A DNA stretch of 16,795 nucleotides from JBOGJI01 sp050747865 (GTDB lineage Bacteria > Acidobacteriota > Thermoanaerobaculia > Multivoradales > JAHEKO01): NCBI GenBank assembly GCA_050747865.1, contig JBOGJI010000111.1, forward strand, positions 1-16,795, in the 5' to 3' direction. The position numbers and the translations under genes are program-made. How positions within the stretch are numbered: position 1 is the first letter of the stretch; every line of letters starts with the position of its first letter. Below, one piece after another: positions 1-8,071 of this stretch. Under the pieces are notes generated by a model. The model was not told where the DNA came from, made no database searches, and was given only the letters and a program-made list of their open reading frames with translations.

Positions 1-378
1 GATCGCTTCGCCGGTGACCGTGATCTCCTCGCGGATGTCCACCTGCTCGAGCGTCACGTTGAGCGGTACCGTTGCCGTCGCGCTGCCGCGCACCTGCTGC
101 GCCACCGGCTGGAAGCCGGCGAGCTCGAAGGTCACGGTGTAGACACCGGGCGGCAGAGGCGGGGAGGCGTAGTTGCCACCGACCTCGGTGATGACGACGC
201 GCGAGCCCTGGAGGTTCGGCGACGCGAACGTCACCGTCACCCCGGGCAGCCCCGCGCCGTCGGTTCCGACGACCTGCCCGGAGATCCGGGTGGTCACCGC
301 GCCCTGGGCCCAGGCGGCCCCGGCGAGGAGCACGGCGAGCGTGCTCAGTGCCAGGGTGGTTCGTATGAAGCGTCCCAT
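1..378 (-). CDS. TonB-dependent receptor-like outer-membrane protein with carboxypeptidase regulatory-like domain, N-terminal part
   Basis: The first 126 codons of a larger gene are visible; it runs off the left edge in frame. The start ATG (bases 378-376) follows AAGGAGA with about 7 bases spacing. Residues 1-25 are a classic Sec signal peptide (basic GRFIR start, Leu/Ala-rich core, cleavage near AWA-Q). Residues 31-112 form one carboxypeptidase regulatory-like (CarboxypepD_reg/CNA-B-like) beta-sandwich: ISGQVVGTDGAGLPGVTVT, then PPLPPGVYTVTFELAGF. The motif EEITVTGEA at 118-125 is how the plug of TonB-dependent, Oar-like transporters begins in Acidobacteriota and Bacteroidota. The inferred role is an outer-membrane receptor or adhesin-like barrel; substrate unknown. 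Another secreted protein carrying this domain cannot be excluded without the barrel. It is divergent from the VWFA gene. Confidence 0.8.
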   Translation of the reverse strand, partial: MGRFIRTTLALSTLAVLLAGAAWAQGAVTTRISGQVVGTDGAGLPGVTVTFASPNLQGSRVVITEVGGNYASPPLPPGVYTVTFELAGFQPVAQQVRGSATATVPLNVTLEQVDIREEITVTGEAI

Positions 379-695
379 GTGGGTTCTCCTTTCGAGAATG
401 TGAGAAGCTCTCGACGTCATCGTCGCGGGCGCCGGTCGCAACACGTTTGCGCATGGCGCTTGCTTCTCCATGACCTGGACAGATGGCAAACGATGTGCCC
501 GCTCACCGAAGCTTGCGTCTCGTGTTGGCGTGCTGGTGCAAGTGATTGAAATGACGCGACTTGCGCTGCGAGAAAGAAGTGGTTGGAAGGCCGGAAGTGG
601 ACTCCATTCATTATCTCCAATCCGAACCATTGGGTTTTGAATCACCGACGTGATCTGACGTGAATGGATTGGATCTACGGGGAGATCAAGTCGTG
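379..695. other. Intergenic region between divergent envelope genes
   Basis: These 317 bases separate two divergently transcribed secreted-protein genes. The stretch around 600-650 is AT-richer than the surroundings, as expected for a promoter region, but I could not find a convincing -35/-10 pair for either direction. It holds the ribosome binding site AAGGAGA of the leftward gene (read on the minus strand, about 386-392) and GGGGAG at about 679-684 for the rightward gene. A 67-codon open frame on the minus strand (417-620) has no recognisable motif or good ribosome binding site and is not called. Confidence 0.5.
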
Positions 696-2414
696 ATGAA
701 GCGAGGGGTCGCCGCCGCCATCTTGGGTTGTCTCGCCATGTTCCCGGCGCTCGCCGTGCAGGAGGAGGCGGCACCGCCTCTGGAGACCTTCTTCGGTCGC
801 GTCGACGTCGACGTGGTGGAGGTGACCGTCTGGGTCACCGACAAGGACGGTCAGCCGGTGCGCGGTCTGCAGCGGCAGGACTTCGAGGTCCTCGAGGACG
901 GCAAGCCGGTGGAGATCTCCAACTTCCTCGAGGTGCGCGGGGGCGAGGCCGCGGAGGAAGTGATCGCCGCGGAACCGGCCGAGGAGAGGGAGACGGAGAC
1001 GGCGACGCCACCGGCCGCGCCGCCGGCGCGCACCGCCGAGCGGCCGCTCTACCTGGCCGTCTACATCGACAACTTCAACATCGCGCCGGCGAACCGCCGC
1101 TGGGCCATGCAGGCCATCGAGCGCTTCCTGGTCACACGGCTGCGGCCGGACGACCGCGTCATGCTGGCGACCTACGACCGCGACCTGCATGTCCGCCAGC
1201 CCTTCACCACCGACCGTTTCGCAGTCACCGATGCCATCGGCGAGACACTGAGGGTGGTGGCGGAGCAGTCGAGCCGCGATCGCGAGCGGCGTCAGGTGTT
1301 GGAGGACATCTTCACCGCCGGCACGCCGGGCGGCGCCCTGTTCGCGGCCGACAGCCATGCCCGCTATGTGGAGCTCGAGGTGCGCCGGGCCATGGACGTG
1401 CTGCGGGACGTGGTTCAATCTCTCGCCGGGCTCGAAGGGCGCAAGGCGTTGCTCTACGTCGCCGACGGCCTCCCCGATGTTCCGGCGGAGGATCTCTTCA
1501 TGGCGGTGGACCAGCGCTTCCAGGATCAGAGCGCACTGCTGCGCGCGCGGCGCTACGACCTGCACTCCCGGTACCAGGAGCTGTTCCGGCGCGCCAATGC
1601 CAGCGGCGTGACGCTCTATACCCTGGACGCCAAGGGGCAGCCGGTCGATGCCTCGGCTTCGGCCGAATATTCGGGGGTCCTGCAACACGTGCCCGGGGCC
1701 AACGTCAACGTCATCGAGATCACGCGCCAGCAGAACCTGGCGGCGCCGATGCTGGCCCTTGCCGCCGAGACCGGCGGCCGCGCCATCCTGCGCACCAACG
1801 CGCTCGACGACGCCCTGGCCGGCGTCGGCCGCGACTTCACCGACTACTACTCGCTCGGCTACCGCCGGGCGCCCAGCGGCGAGCAGCGCTATCACACGAT
1901 CAAGGTGCGCTTGAAGCGCAAGGGCCTCCAGGTGCGGCACCGGGAGGGCTATCTCGAGAAGGATGCCGACACGCGGTTGCGGGAGGGCACCGAGGCCGCT
2001 CTCCAGCACGGCATGGAGGCGAACCCGCTCGGCATCGAGATCCGCTTCCATGAGCCCCAGGGCGGCGAGGGCGGTCAGCTCGATCTGCCGGTGGAGATCC
2101 GCATCCCGCTGGACCGGGTGGCCCTGATTCCGCGAGCCGACGCCTACCAGGGGCGGCTGGAGGTCGCGGTCGCGATCCTCGATACCGACGGCCGCTCGAC
2201 GCCCGTCCTGGTGCAGCCGCCGCTCGACCTCGTCGTCCCGGCGGCGGACTGGCCCGAGGCACAGTCGAAGTACTACACCTACGCGCTGAGCCTGCGGGTG
2301 CACGAAGGGCGCCAACGGGTGACCGTGGCGGTGCGCGACGCGCTGGCCAATCAGACCAGCTACCTGAACGAGCCGGTGACACTGCGCCCTCGGGAGACGC
2401 CGTCCGCCTCCTGA
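696..2414 (+). CDS. Secreted VWFA-related domain protein (acidobacterial type)
   Basis: 572 aa. ATG at 696 is chosen because it opens a signal peptide (MKRGVAAAILG..., cleavage near residue 20 at ALA-V) after GGGGAG; GTG at 693 is nearly as good, and GTG at 660 would put polar residues before the signal. After the signal, residues 38-80 form a beta-rich segment (VEVTVWVTDKDGQPVRGL ... DFEVLEDGKP) typical of the acidobacterial VWFA-related family (TIGR03436). A Pro/Glu/Ala-rich linker (81-116) leads to the VWA-like domain at about 118-410: YLAVYIDNFNIAP stands where a MIDAS DxSxS would be, so metal binding is probably degenerate, and the domain ends with DYYSLGYR. The last 160 residues are beta-rich with no named domain. 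Probable periplasmic or surface protein; function of the family is unknown. The phosphodiesterase gene follows 13 bases later. Confidence 0.85.
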   Translation: MKRGVAAAILGCLAMFPALAVQEEAAPPLETFFGRVDVDVVEVTVWVTDKDGQPVRGLQRQDFEVLEDGKPVEISNFLEVRGGEAAEEVIAAEPAEERETETATPPAAPPARTAERPLYLAVYIDNFNIAPANRRWAMQAIERFLVTRLRPDDRVMLATYDRDLHVRQPFTTDRFAVTDAIGETLRVVAEQSSRDRERRQVLEDIFTAGTPGGALFAADSHARYVELEVRRAMDVLRDVVQSLAGLEGRKALLYVADGLPDVPAEDLFMAVDQRFQDQSALLRARRYDLHSRYQELFRRANASGVTLYTLDAKGQPVDASASAEYSGVLQHVPGANVNVIEITRQQNLAAPMLALAAETGGRAILRTNALDDALAGVGRDFTDYYSLGYRRAPSGEQRYHTIKVRLKRKGLQVRHREGYLEKDADTRLREGTEAALQHGMEANPLGIEIRFHEPQGGEGGQLDLPVEIRIPLDRVALIPRADAYQGRLEVAVAILDTDGRSTPVLVQPPLDLVVPAADWPEAQSKYYTYALSLRVHEGRQRVTVAVRDALANQTSYLNEPVTLRPRETPSAS

Positions 2415-2427
2415 TAGCTTGCCCGCC

Positions 2428-4506
2428 GTGTCTCGCCGAACCGTCGTCGTCCTGATCATCGTCGCGGTCGCCGCCGTGGCGGCGACATGGCTGTTCATGG
2501 CGCGGGCTCCCGATGACGGATCCTCGGCCCGGCGCCTTGACGGAGTTGACCGTGGGCAGAGCGTCACCGCGGCGCGGGACAGCCGGCGCGCGGCCGTCCT
2601 CGAGGCCATCCGGGAGCGGTTGCCGGCGAACGAGCGTCGCGTCTTCGTTCTCGGCCTGGACGGTTTCGACTGGGACTACGTCCTGCCCCTGGTCGAGGCG
2701 GGCCGGATGCCCAACCTCTCCCGGCTGCTCGCCGCCGGCACCTGGGGAACCATGGAGCCGCCGCGGCCGACGCTGTCGCCGCTGATCTGGACCTCCATGG
2801 CCACCGGCGTGACCCCGGACGTCCACGGCATCCTGGACTTCGTGGAGGTCGATCCGGAGAGTGGCCGGGAGGTGCCGGTGACCGGACGCGGGCGCCGGGT
2901 ACCGGCGCTGTGGAACATCGCCTCGGCGCTGGGCAAGCGGGTCGACGTGGTGGGTTGGTGGGCGACCTGGCCGGCGGAGCGGGTGGCGGGGACCATGGTG
3001 TCCGACCGGCTGTACTACACGCTGACGCAGGGGATCGAGCGCGAGGTGCTGCGCGAGGATCCGCCGGCGATGGTCTTGCCGGCGGAGAGCACCCGCAGGT
3101 TCGCCGGGATACGGGATCGCGCGGTGCGCGACACGGATTGGGACGTCGTGCGGCGGTTCCTGGACGTGGACGAGGCGGCGTTTCGCGAGGCAGTGGAAGC
3201 AGGCCGCGGGATGGAGGATCCGGTCGACGGTTTCCGCCGCATCCTGGCGGCGACGCGCACCTATCTGGGTGCCGGCCTGGAGCTGGCCAAGGGGCAACCC
3301 GATCTCCTGATGGTCTACCTCGAGGGAACGGACACCATCGGCCACCTGCTGGCTCGCTACCTGCCGCCGCCGGTAGCCCCGGACACGACGGAGGCCGAGG
3401 CCGCCGTATACGCCGCGGCCGTGCCCCCGTACTTCGAGGCCGTCGACCGCTGGATCGGGCGTTATCTGGAGATCCTGCCTTTGTCCGAGGTCAGCTGGGC
3501 GGTGATCTCGGACCACGGCTTCAAGTGGGGCGAGGACCGCCCGCGCGAGTCCGGGCACTTCGATGCGGTGACGGCGGCGCTCTGGCACGAGGACGACGCG
3601 ATCTTCCTGCTCGCCGGCCGCGGCGTCGCCGCCCTGGGCAGGACCGAGGGCCGGGCCACCGTCTACGACGTGACACCGACGCTGGCGGCGTTGCTGGGCC
3701 TTCCCCGGGGCGAAGGTTGGCGCGGCGCTCTCCTGCCGGGCGTCGACGCGCCGGATCTGGAGCCTCTCGACTACAGGCGCCTGCTGCCCCCGGCGACCTA
3801 CCGCTCCGAGGTTTCGGCTCCGGCTCCAGTCGATCAGGAGTTTCTCGATCAGCTCCGCGCCCTGGGCTATCTGGGAGGAGAGGAGGCTACGGCCGCGCCG
3901 CCGGCCGGCGAAGATCGGCCCGCCGACGCGGGGACGGGGATCTCCCCCGTCGCCACCCGCGGGGAGCTCAACAACCTCGGGATCATCCACCTGCGCGAAG
4001 GTCGCCTCGAGCAGGCGGAGCGCGTCTTCCGGGAGGCGATCCGACGCTTCCCCGACTACGCCGCCCCCTACTACAACCTGCACAACGTCTACATGAAGCA
4101 GCAGCGCTACGAAGAGGCCGACCGCTACCTCTGGGAGGCGGTGGCGCGGTCCCCCGTGGACCCCGTCGAGCGGCTCGAGCAGGCGGCGAACGACTACGAC
4201 GCCGCCGACGAGCTGGAGCGCGCCGTCGTGCTTCTCGACGAGGCGGTGCGCCGGTTCCCCGATGCCGAGGAGCTGTGGGTCCACATCCTCTTCGACCTGG
4301 GGCGGCTCGATCGCTGCGCCGAGGGCCGTGCCAAGGGCCGCGCCGCGGTCGAGCACCTGCCGGAGAGCCCGCGCATCCTCACGCTCTACGGCATGGCGGC
4401 GGGCTGCGCCGGGGAGAGCGCCGAGGCGCGCCGCATCCTCGAGCGTTCCCTGGCGCTCGATCCCGATCAGCGGACGGCGCGGAACGCACTGTCCAGGCTG
4501 CCGTAG
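2428..4506 (+). CDS. Membrane-anchored type I phosphodiesterase/alkaline phosphatase superfamily protein with C-terminal TPRs
   Basis: About 692 aa from GTG 2428 (TTG at 2419 is the alternative). Residues 5-24 form an N-terminal membrane anchor (TVVVLIIVAVAAVAA) that places the rest outside the cytoplasm. Residues 72-430 are an alkaline-phosphatase-superfamily domain of the type I phosphodiesterase/nucleotide pyrophosphatase kind: VLGLDGFDWD (first metal Asp, about 78), LSPLIWTSMATG (likely nucleophile Thr about 122), TDTIGH (Asp 302/His 306), SDHG (362-363) and SGHFD (His about 377). All expected metal ligands seem present, so catalysis is likely; the substrate (nucleotide, phosphonate, phospholipid-linked or other diester) cannot be told. 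Residues 510-690 hold TPR-like repeats (NNLGIIHLREGRLEQAERVF, then YYNLHNVYMKQQRYEEADRY). It sits 13 bases after the VWFA gene, probably in one operon. A TAGCTT hexamer lies 7 bases before the GTG. Confidence 0.85.
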   Translation: MSRRTVVVLIIVAVAAVAATWLFMARAPDDGSSARRLDGVDRGQSVTAARDSRRAAVLEAIRERLPANERRVFVLGLDGFDWDYVLPLVEAGRMPNLSRLLAAGTWGTMEPPRPTLSPLIWTSMATGVTPDVHGILDFVEVDPESGREVPVTGRGRRVPALWNIASALGKRVDVVGWWATWPAERVAGTMVSDRLYYTLTQGIEREVLREDPPAMVLPAESTRRFAGIRDRAVRDTDWDVVRRFLDVDEAAFREAVEAGRGMEDPVDGFRRILAATRTYLGAGLELAKGQPDLLMVYLEGTDTIGHLLARYLPPPVAPDTTEAEAAVYAAAVPPYFEAVDRWIGRYLEILPLSEVSWAVISDHGFKWGEDRPRESGHFDAVTAALWHEDDAIFLLAGRGVAALGRTEGRATVYDVTPTLAALLGLPRGEGWRGALLPGVDAPDLEPLDYRRLLPPATYRSEVSAPAPVDQEFLDQLRALGYLGGEEATAAPPAGEDRPADAGTGISPVATRGELNNLGIIHLREGRLEQAERVFREAIRRFPDYAAPYYNLHNVYMKQQRYEEADRYLWEAVARSPVDPVERLEQAANDYDAADELERAVVLLDEAVRRFPDAEELWVHILFDLGRLDRCAEGRAKGRAAVEHLPESPRILTLYGMAAGCAGESAEARRILERSLALDPDQRTARNALSRLP

Positions 4507-4582
4507 GCGCCCTTTCGCGACAGCTCATGTTAGGCTGAATAGTGTGCCGCATAGGCCGGCGAAGTCGCTGGAGGAGACGAGG

Positions 4583-6916
4583 TTGCGTTCGATAGCCGAG
4601 AAGAGTCCCGTTACGGTGCCCTGCCTGCTGGCCCTGGCGTTGTCCTGGGGCTGCAGCGGCGTTGCCTTGCCCGAGTGGACGCAGCACGGGGAGGGGACGG
4701 GAGGCGATCAGGGGGGTGCTGCGGAAGCCTCGTCGACGGTCGAGCTCGAGCCGGTCGCCGGAGTCCCCATCACGAGAGAGCCCGAAGGGCCGGCGGCGAC
4801 GCGACTGATCGCCGTGGCGCTGGAATCCGCCGGCGGCGGCGAGGTCGTGCGCGTGCGCGGGGACGGCGCCTTCCGCTACTCGGCCTTCTCGCTGCACGCT
4901 CCCGATCGTTACGTGGTGGACCTGGAGGGCGTGCTGATCGAGGACGGGGCACTGGGCGAGATCCTGGGAGAGGGCCTGATCCTCAAGGTGCGGACCGGGC
5001 AGTTCCGCCGCGAGCCCGAGCCTGTCGCGAGAGTGGTGCTCGACCTGGCGGAGGTGGTGGATGTCACCGTGCAGGCTCGCAGCGACGGCCTGGAGATCCG
5101 TGTGGGCGGCACGGCCACCGCGCCCGCGCCGGCCGTGGTAGGGAGTCGGCCGGAGAGCCGGCGGCCGGGAGCCGACGATCGTGAGGGAGCGGCCGATTGG
5201 CGCATTCTGCCGCTCTACGGCGCCGATGTGCGCGCCTTCGCCATCGCCCCGGACGATCCGGACCGGATCTACCTCGGGACCTCGGGCGGCCAGATCTACC
5301 GCTCGGACGACGGCGGGCGCAGCTGGCAAGACGCGGCGGCGGCGCTGCCGTTCCCGGGCTGGGTGGTGTCGGCGCTGCACTTCGATCCCAACCGGCCTGA
5401 GCGGCTGTGGATGGCCGGCTGGGGGGTCTTCGGCGGCGGCATCGTGGCCTGGACCGAAGACGGCGGTCACGTCTGGACGGTGCGCCGCGACGGCCTCGAG
5501 CGCCAGCAGGTCTATTCCCTGGCCCTGGTGCGGGAGGAGGAGGGCAAGCTCTACGTCGGCACCCGTGACGGGGTCTACGGCTCGACGGACGACGGCGGGA
5601 CCTGGTCCAAGCTCACGCACTCGCAGCCGCAGATGCAGAAGGTCACCAGCCTGGCGGTGGATCCGCTGAACCGGCAGCGCGTGCTCGCCGGCACCTGGCG
5701 TCAGGCCTATCGCACGGACGACGGCGGCGCGACCTGGCAGCGCGTCCCCACGGGGATGGTCGAGGACACCGAGGTGTTCACCCTGATCCCGGTGCCGGGG
5801 CGGCCCGGCGAGCTGTGGGCGTCCACCTGCGGCTGGGTCTACAACAGCGTGGGTTTCGGCGAGAGGTGGACGCGCCACAAGGCCTGGGAGTTCGAGCGCC
5901 GGCGGGTGCCGGCCTTCGCCGTGCTGTCGGCCGATCACCTGCTCGCCGGGACGGTGCGCGGTATCGAGATGTCGACCGACGGCGGCGCCACCTGGCGCAA
6001 GCAGGGGCCGCAGGGCATGGCGATCCTGACCATCGCCCACGACCCCCGGCGGCCCGATCGCATCCTCATCGGCACCGAGGGGGACGGCGTCTGGCGCTCC
6101 GACGACCGGGGGCAGAGTTTCGGACCCTCGGGCCGCGGGCTGACCAATCTGCGCGTGCACGACATCGTGCGGGCGGCCGGGGATCTGCTGCTCTCGGTGC
6201 GGGACGCGGGGCCGCGCTCGGGCATCTACCGCTCGGACGACGGGGGGCGCAGCTTCATCCGCGAGGGGCAGGGCATGCCCCCGGTGCTCGACCTGACCAT
6301 CACCGCGGATCGCGTCTATGCCGCCACCGAGCGGGGGCTCTACGAGCGGGCGGGCGGCGAGTGGCGGCGGGTCTCGGAGCTGGAGGAGCGGCGGGTCGAG
6401 CGGGTCGAGGCGGGCTCCGGGGGTGTGCTGGCGGTGAGCCGCTCCGGGTTGTTCGTCTCGCGCGGCGGCTTGTTCGCGCCGCTGCCCTACGAGCACGGGC
6501 TGCCGCTCTCCGCCGCGGTGACCGGCGACGCGGTGTGGGTCGCCGACGCCGCCGGCCTCTACAGGCTGACCGCGGCCGCGAACGACACGGTGACGCCGCC
6601 GTTCTCGCCGGGCAAGTTGCTGGCGCTGGGCCCGGACGTGTTGTGGAGCGGCAAGGACGGGGTCTACCTGCGCTCGGCGTCCGGCTGGCGCCGGCTGGCC
6701 GAGGAGCGGGCGATGACGCTGCCGACCGGAGACCGCGAGCGCCCGGTCCTGCTGCTCGAGAAGGGCGGCCGGGCGTCGCTGCTCGACGCCGACGGGCTGG
6801 CGGTCACCGAGCTCGAGCTGCCGGTCCCCAACTGGGACGTCAACGCCGTGCTGCTCGAAGGCGACACCCTGTATCTAGGTACAAACGGCCAGGGTCTCTG
6901 GAAAGGATCTCTCTGA
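4583..6916 (+). CDS. AMIN domain + Asp-box beta-propeller probable lipoprotein
   Basis: About 777 aa from TTG 4583, chosen because GGAGGAGA lies 5 bases upstream and a lipoprotein-like signal follows at once (PCLLALALSWGC-SG, Cys 24; Trp in the lipobox is unusual). GTG at 4544 is an alternative, preceded by an extended -10-like TGTTAGGCT. Residues about 74-165 match an AMIN domain (FRYSAFSLHAPDRYVVDLEG ... VLKVRTGQF-like ... ARVVLDL), known from secretin and amidase partners that act at peptidoglycan. Residues about 195-777 carry repeated Asp-box/BNR motifs: SDDGGRSWQ, TEDGGHVWT, STDDGGTWS, TDDGGATWQ, STDGGATWR, SDDRGQSFG, SDDGGRSF, as in sortilin/YCF48-like propellers. No sialidase catalytic site is evident, so binding or scaffolding is the likely role. 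It converges on pilC, the two stop codons touching. Confidence 0.82.
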   Translation: MRSIAEKSPVTVPCLLALALSWGCSGVALPEWTQHGEGTGGDQGGAAEASSTVELEPVAGVPITREPEGPAATRLIAVALESAGGGEVVRVRGDGAFRYSAFSLHAPDRYVVDLEGVLIEDGALGEILGEGLILKVRTGQFRREPEPVARVVLDLAEVVDVTVQARSDGLEIRVGGTATAPAPAVVGSRPESRRPGADDREGAADWRILPLYGADVRAFAIAPDDPDRIYLGTSGGQIYRSDDGGRSWQDAAAALPFPGWVVSALHFDPNRPERLWMAGWGVFGGGIVAWTEDGGHVWTVRRDGLERQQVYSLALVREEEGKLYVGTRDGVYGSTDDGGTWSKLTHSQPQMQKVTSLAVDPLNRQRVLAGTWRQAYRTDDGGATWQRVPTGMVEDTEVFTLIPVPGRPGELWASTCGWVYNSVGFGERWTRHKAWEFERRRVPAFAVLSADHLLAGTVRGIEMSTDGGATWRKQGPQGMAILTIAHDPRRPDRILIGTEGDGVWRSDDRGQSFGPSGRGLTNLRVHDIVRAAGDLLLSVRDAGPRSGIYRSDDGGRSFIREGQGMPPVLDLTITADRVYAATERGLYERAGGEWRRVSELEERRVERVEAGSGGVLAVSRSGLFVSRGGLFAPLPYEHGLPLSAAVTGDAVWVADAAGLYRLTAAANDTVTPPFSPGKLLALGPDVLWSGKDGVYLRSASGWRRLAEERAMTLPTGDRERPVLLLEKGGRASLLDADGLAVTELELPVPNWDVNAVLLEGDTLYLGTNGQGLWKGSL

Positions 6917-8071
6917 CTACCCGATCCGGCTCAGGATCGTGTACATCGGCAGGTACATGGCGACCACGATGGTGCCGATGACGACTCCCAGGAAAGCGAT
7001 CAGCAGCGGCTCCAGGAGCTTGGTCAGGCCGGTGACGCCGGTGTCCACCTCGTCTTCGTAGAAGTCGGCGATCTTCGACAGCATCGGATCGAGGGCGCCG
7101 GTCTGCTCGCCGACGTGGATCATCTGCACGACCATCGGCGGGAAGGCGCGGGTCTGGGCGAGCGGCGCGGCCAGCGTCCGGCCCTCTTCGACCGCCTTGC
7201 GCACCGCCAGGACGGCGTCGTGCACCACGGCGTTGCCGGCGGTGCGGGCGGTGATCTGCAGGCCGTCCAGGATGGGGACGCCCGAGGCGGTGAGGGTGGA
7301 GAGGGTGCGGCAGAAGCGCGCCACCGCGATCTTGCGCAGCAGGCCGCCCAGGATCGGGATCTTGAGCAGCAGCCCGTCGAGGGAGCGCGCGCCGCCGCGC
7401 GTGCGATGCCAGGCGCGCAGGCCGAGGTAGAGCAGGATCGCCAGCAGGATCGCCGCCAGCCCCAGGCGCCCCACCCATTCGCTGGCGTTGACCACCAGCC
7501 GCGTCAGGTACGGCATCTCGGAGCCCAGCCCGGCGAAGAGCTGAGCGAAGACCGGAACCACCTTCCACAGAATGATCCAGACCACCAGGGAGGCAATGGC
7601 AAGCACCGCGACCGGGTAGACCAGGGCGGAACGCACCTGATTCTTCAGCCGCACCGTCTTCTCCAGATAGGCCGCCAGTCGTTGCAGGATGATGTCGAGC
7701 ACGCCCCCGGCCTCGCCCGCCTCGACCATCGAGACGTAGAGGCGGTCGAAGGCCGCCGGGCTCCGGCGCATGGCGCCGGCGAGGGAGGCGCCGGCCTCGA
7801 CGTCGCCGCGGACCCGGTGGACGATGCCGCGGAACCTCTTGTCGTCTTCCTGCGCCGCCAGGATCTCCAGGCACTGCGCCAGCGGCAGGCCGGCGTCCAG
7901 CATGACCGAGAGCTGACGGGTGAACACGGCCAGGCGCTTGGTCTGCACCCGCAGCGGCAGCTGCGCCAGTGCCGGACCGACCACGCGGCTTCGCCGCGCG
8001 GTGCCCCGCTTCGCGCGTTGGTGCCCGTCACGGCCCCTGCTGCGTTCGCGGGTGGCGGCGAGATCAGGCAT
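6917..8071 (-). CDS. pilC: Type IV pilus inner-membrane platform protein PilC (GspF family)
   Basis: 384 aa. This polytopic protein anchors the pilus motor in the inner membrane and couples assembly and retraction ATPases to pilin movement. Two GspF/T2SSF repeats are clear: about 47-170 (FTRQLSVMLDAGLPLAQCLEIL ... VEAGEAGGVLDIIL ... VYPVAVL) and about 250-372 (FCRTLSTLTASGVPILDGL ... MIHVGEQTGALDPML). Membrane segments lie near 151-173, 203-222 and 355-378. The start ATG overlaps the pilT stop by 8 bases (ATGCCTGA) and has AGGAG 8 bases upstream, so the pair is translationally coupled. The first 40 residues are short and Arg-rich in place of the longer N-terminal region common in PilC (about 405 aa). 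GspF of a type II system is the alternative; the PilT partner argues for pili. Confidence 0.93.
   Translation of the reverse strand: MPDLAATRERSRGRDGHQRAKRGTARRSRVVGPALAQLPLRVQTKRLAVFTRQLSVMLDAGLPLAQCLEILAAQEDDKRFRGIVHRVRGDVEAGASLAGAMRRSPAAFDRLYVSMVEAGEAGGVLDIILQRLAAYLEKTVRLKNQVRSALVYPVAVLAIASLVVWIILWKVVPVFAQLFAGLGSEMPYLTRLVVNASEWVGRLGLAAILLAILLYLGLRAWHRTRGGARSLDGLLLKIPILGGLLRKIAVARFCRTLSTLTASGVPILDGLQITARTAGNAVVHDAVLAVRKAVEEGRTLAAPLAQTRAFPPMVVQMIHVGEQTGALDPMLSKIADFYEDEVDTGVTGLTKLLEPLLIAFLGVVIGTIVVAMYLPMYTILSRIG

Noticed and set aside
417..620. 67-codon minus-strand frame in the 379-695 gap
   Set aside because: No ribosome binding site, no family and no coding-like composition.
637..665. TTGAAT ... 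GTGAAT as promoter for the VWFA gene
   Set aside because: The -10 position has no TAnnnT; not convincing.
675..2609. Long minus-strand open frame opposite the VWFA gene
   Set aside because: Low-complexity composition and no domain; the plus strand has a signal peptide and a known family.
1900..4356. Very long open frame on the minus strand opposite the VWFA and phosphodiesterase genes
   Set aside because: His/Arg/Pro/Gly-rich translation without motifs; a GC-rich antisense shadow of well-supported genes.
4379..6496. Long minus-strand open frame opposite the AMIN-propeller gene
   Set aside because: No recognisable motif; mirrors Asp-box repeats on the plus strand.
5200..6916. Asp-box propeller as an active sialidase
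   Set aside because: Asp boxes alone occur in many non-enzymatic propellers; no sialidase catalytic arrangement was recognised.
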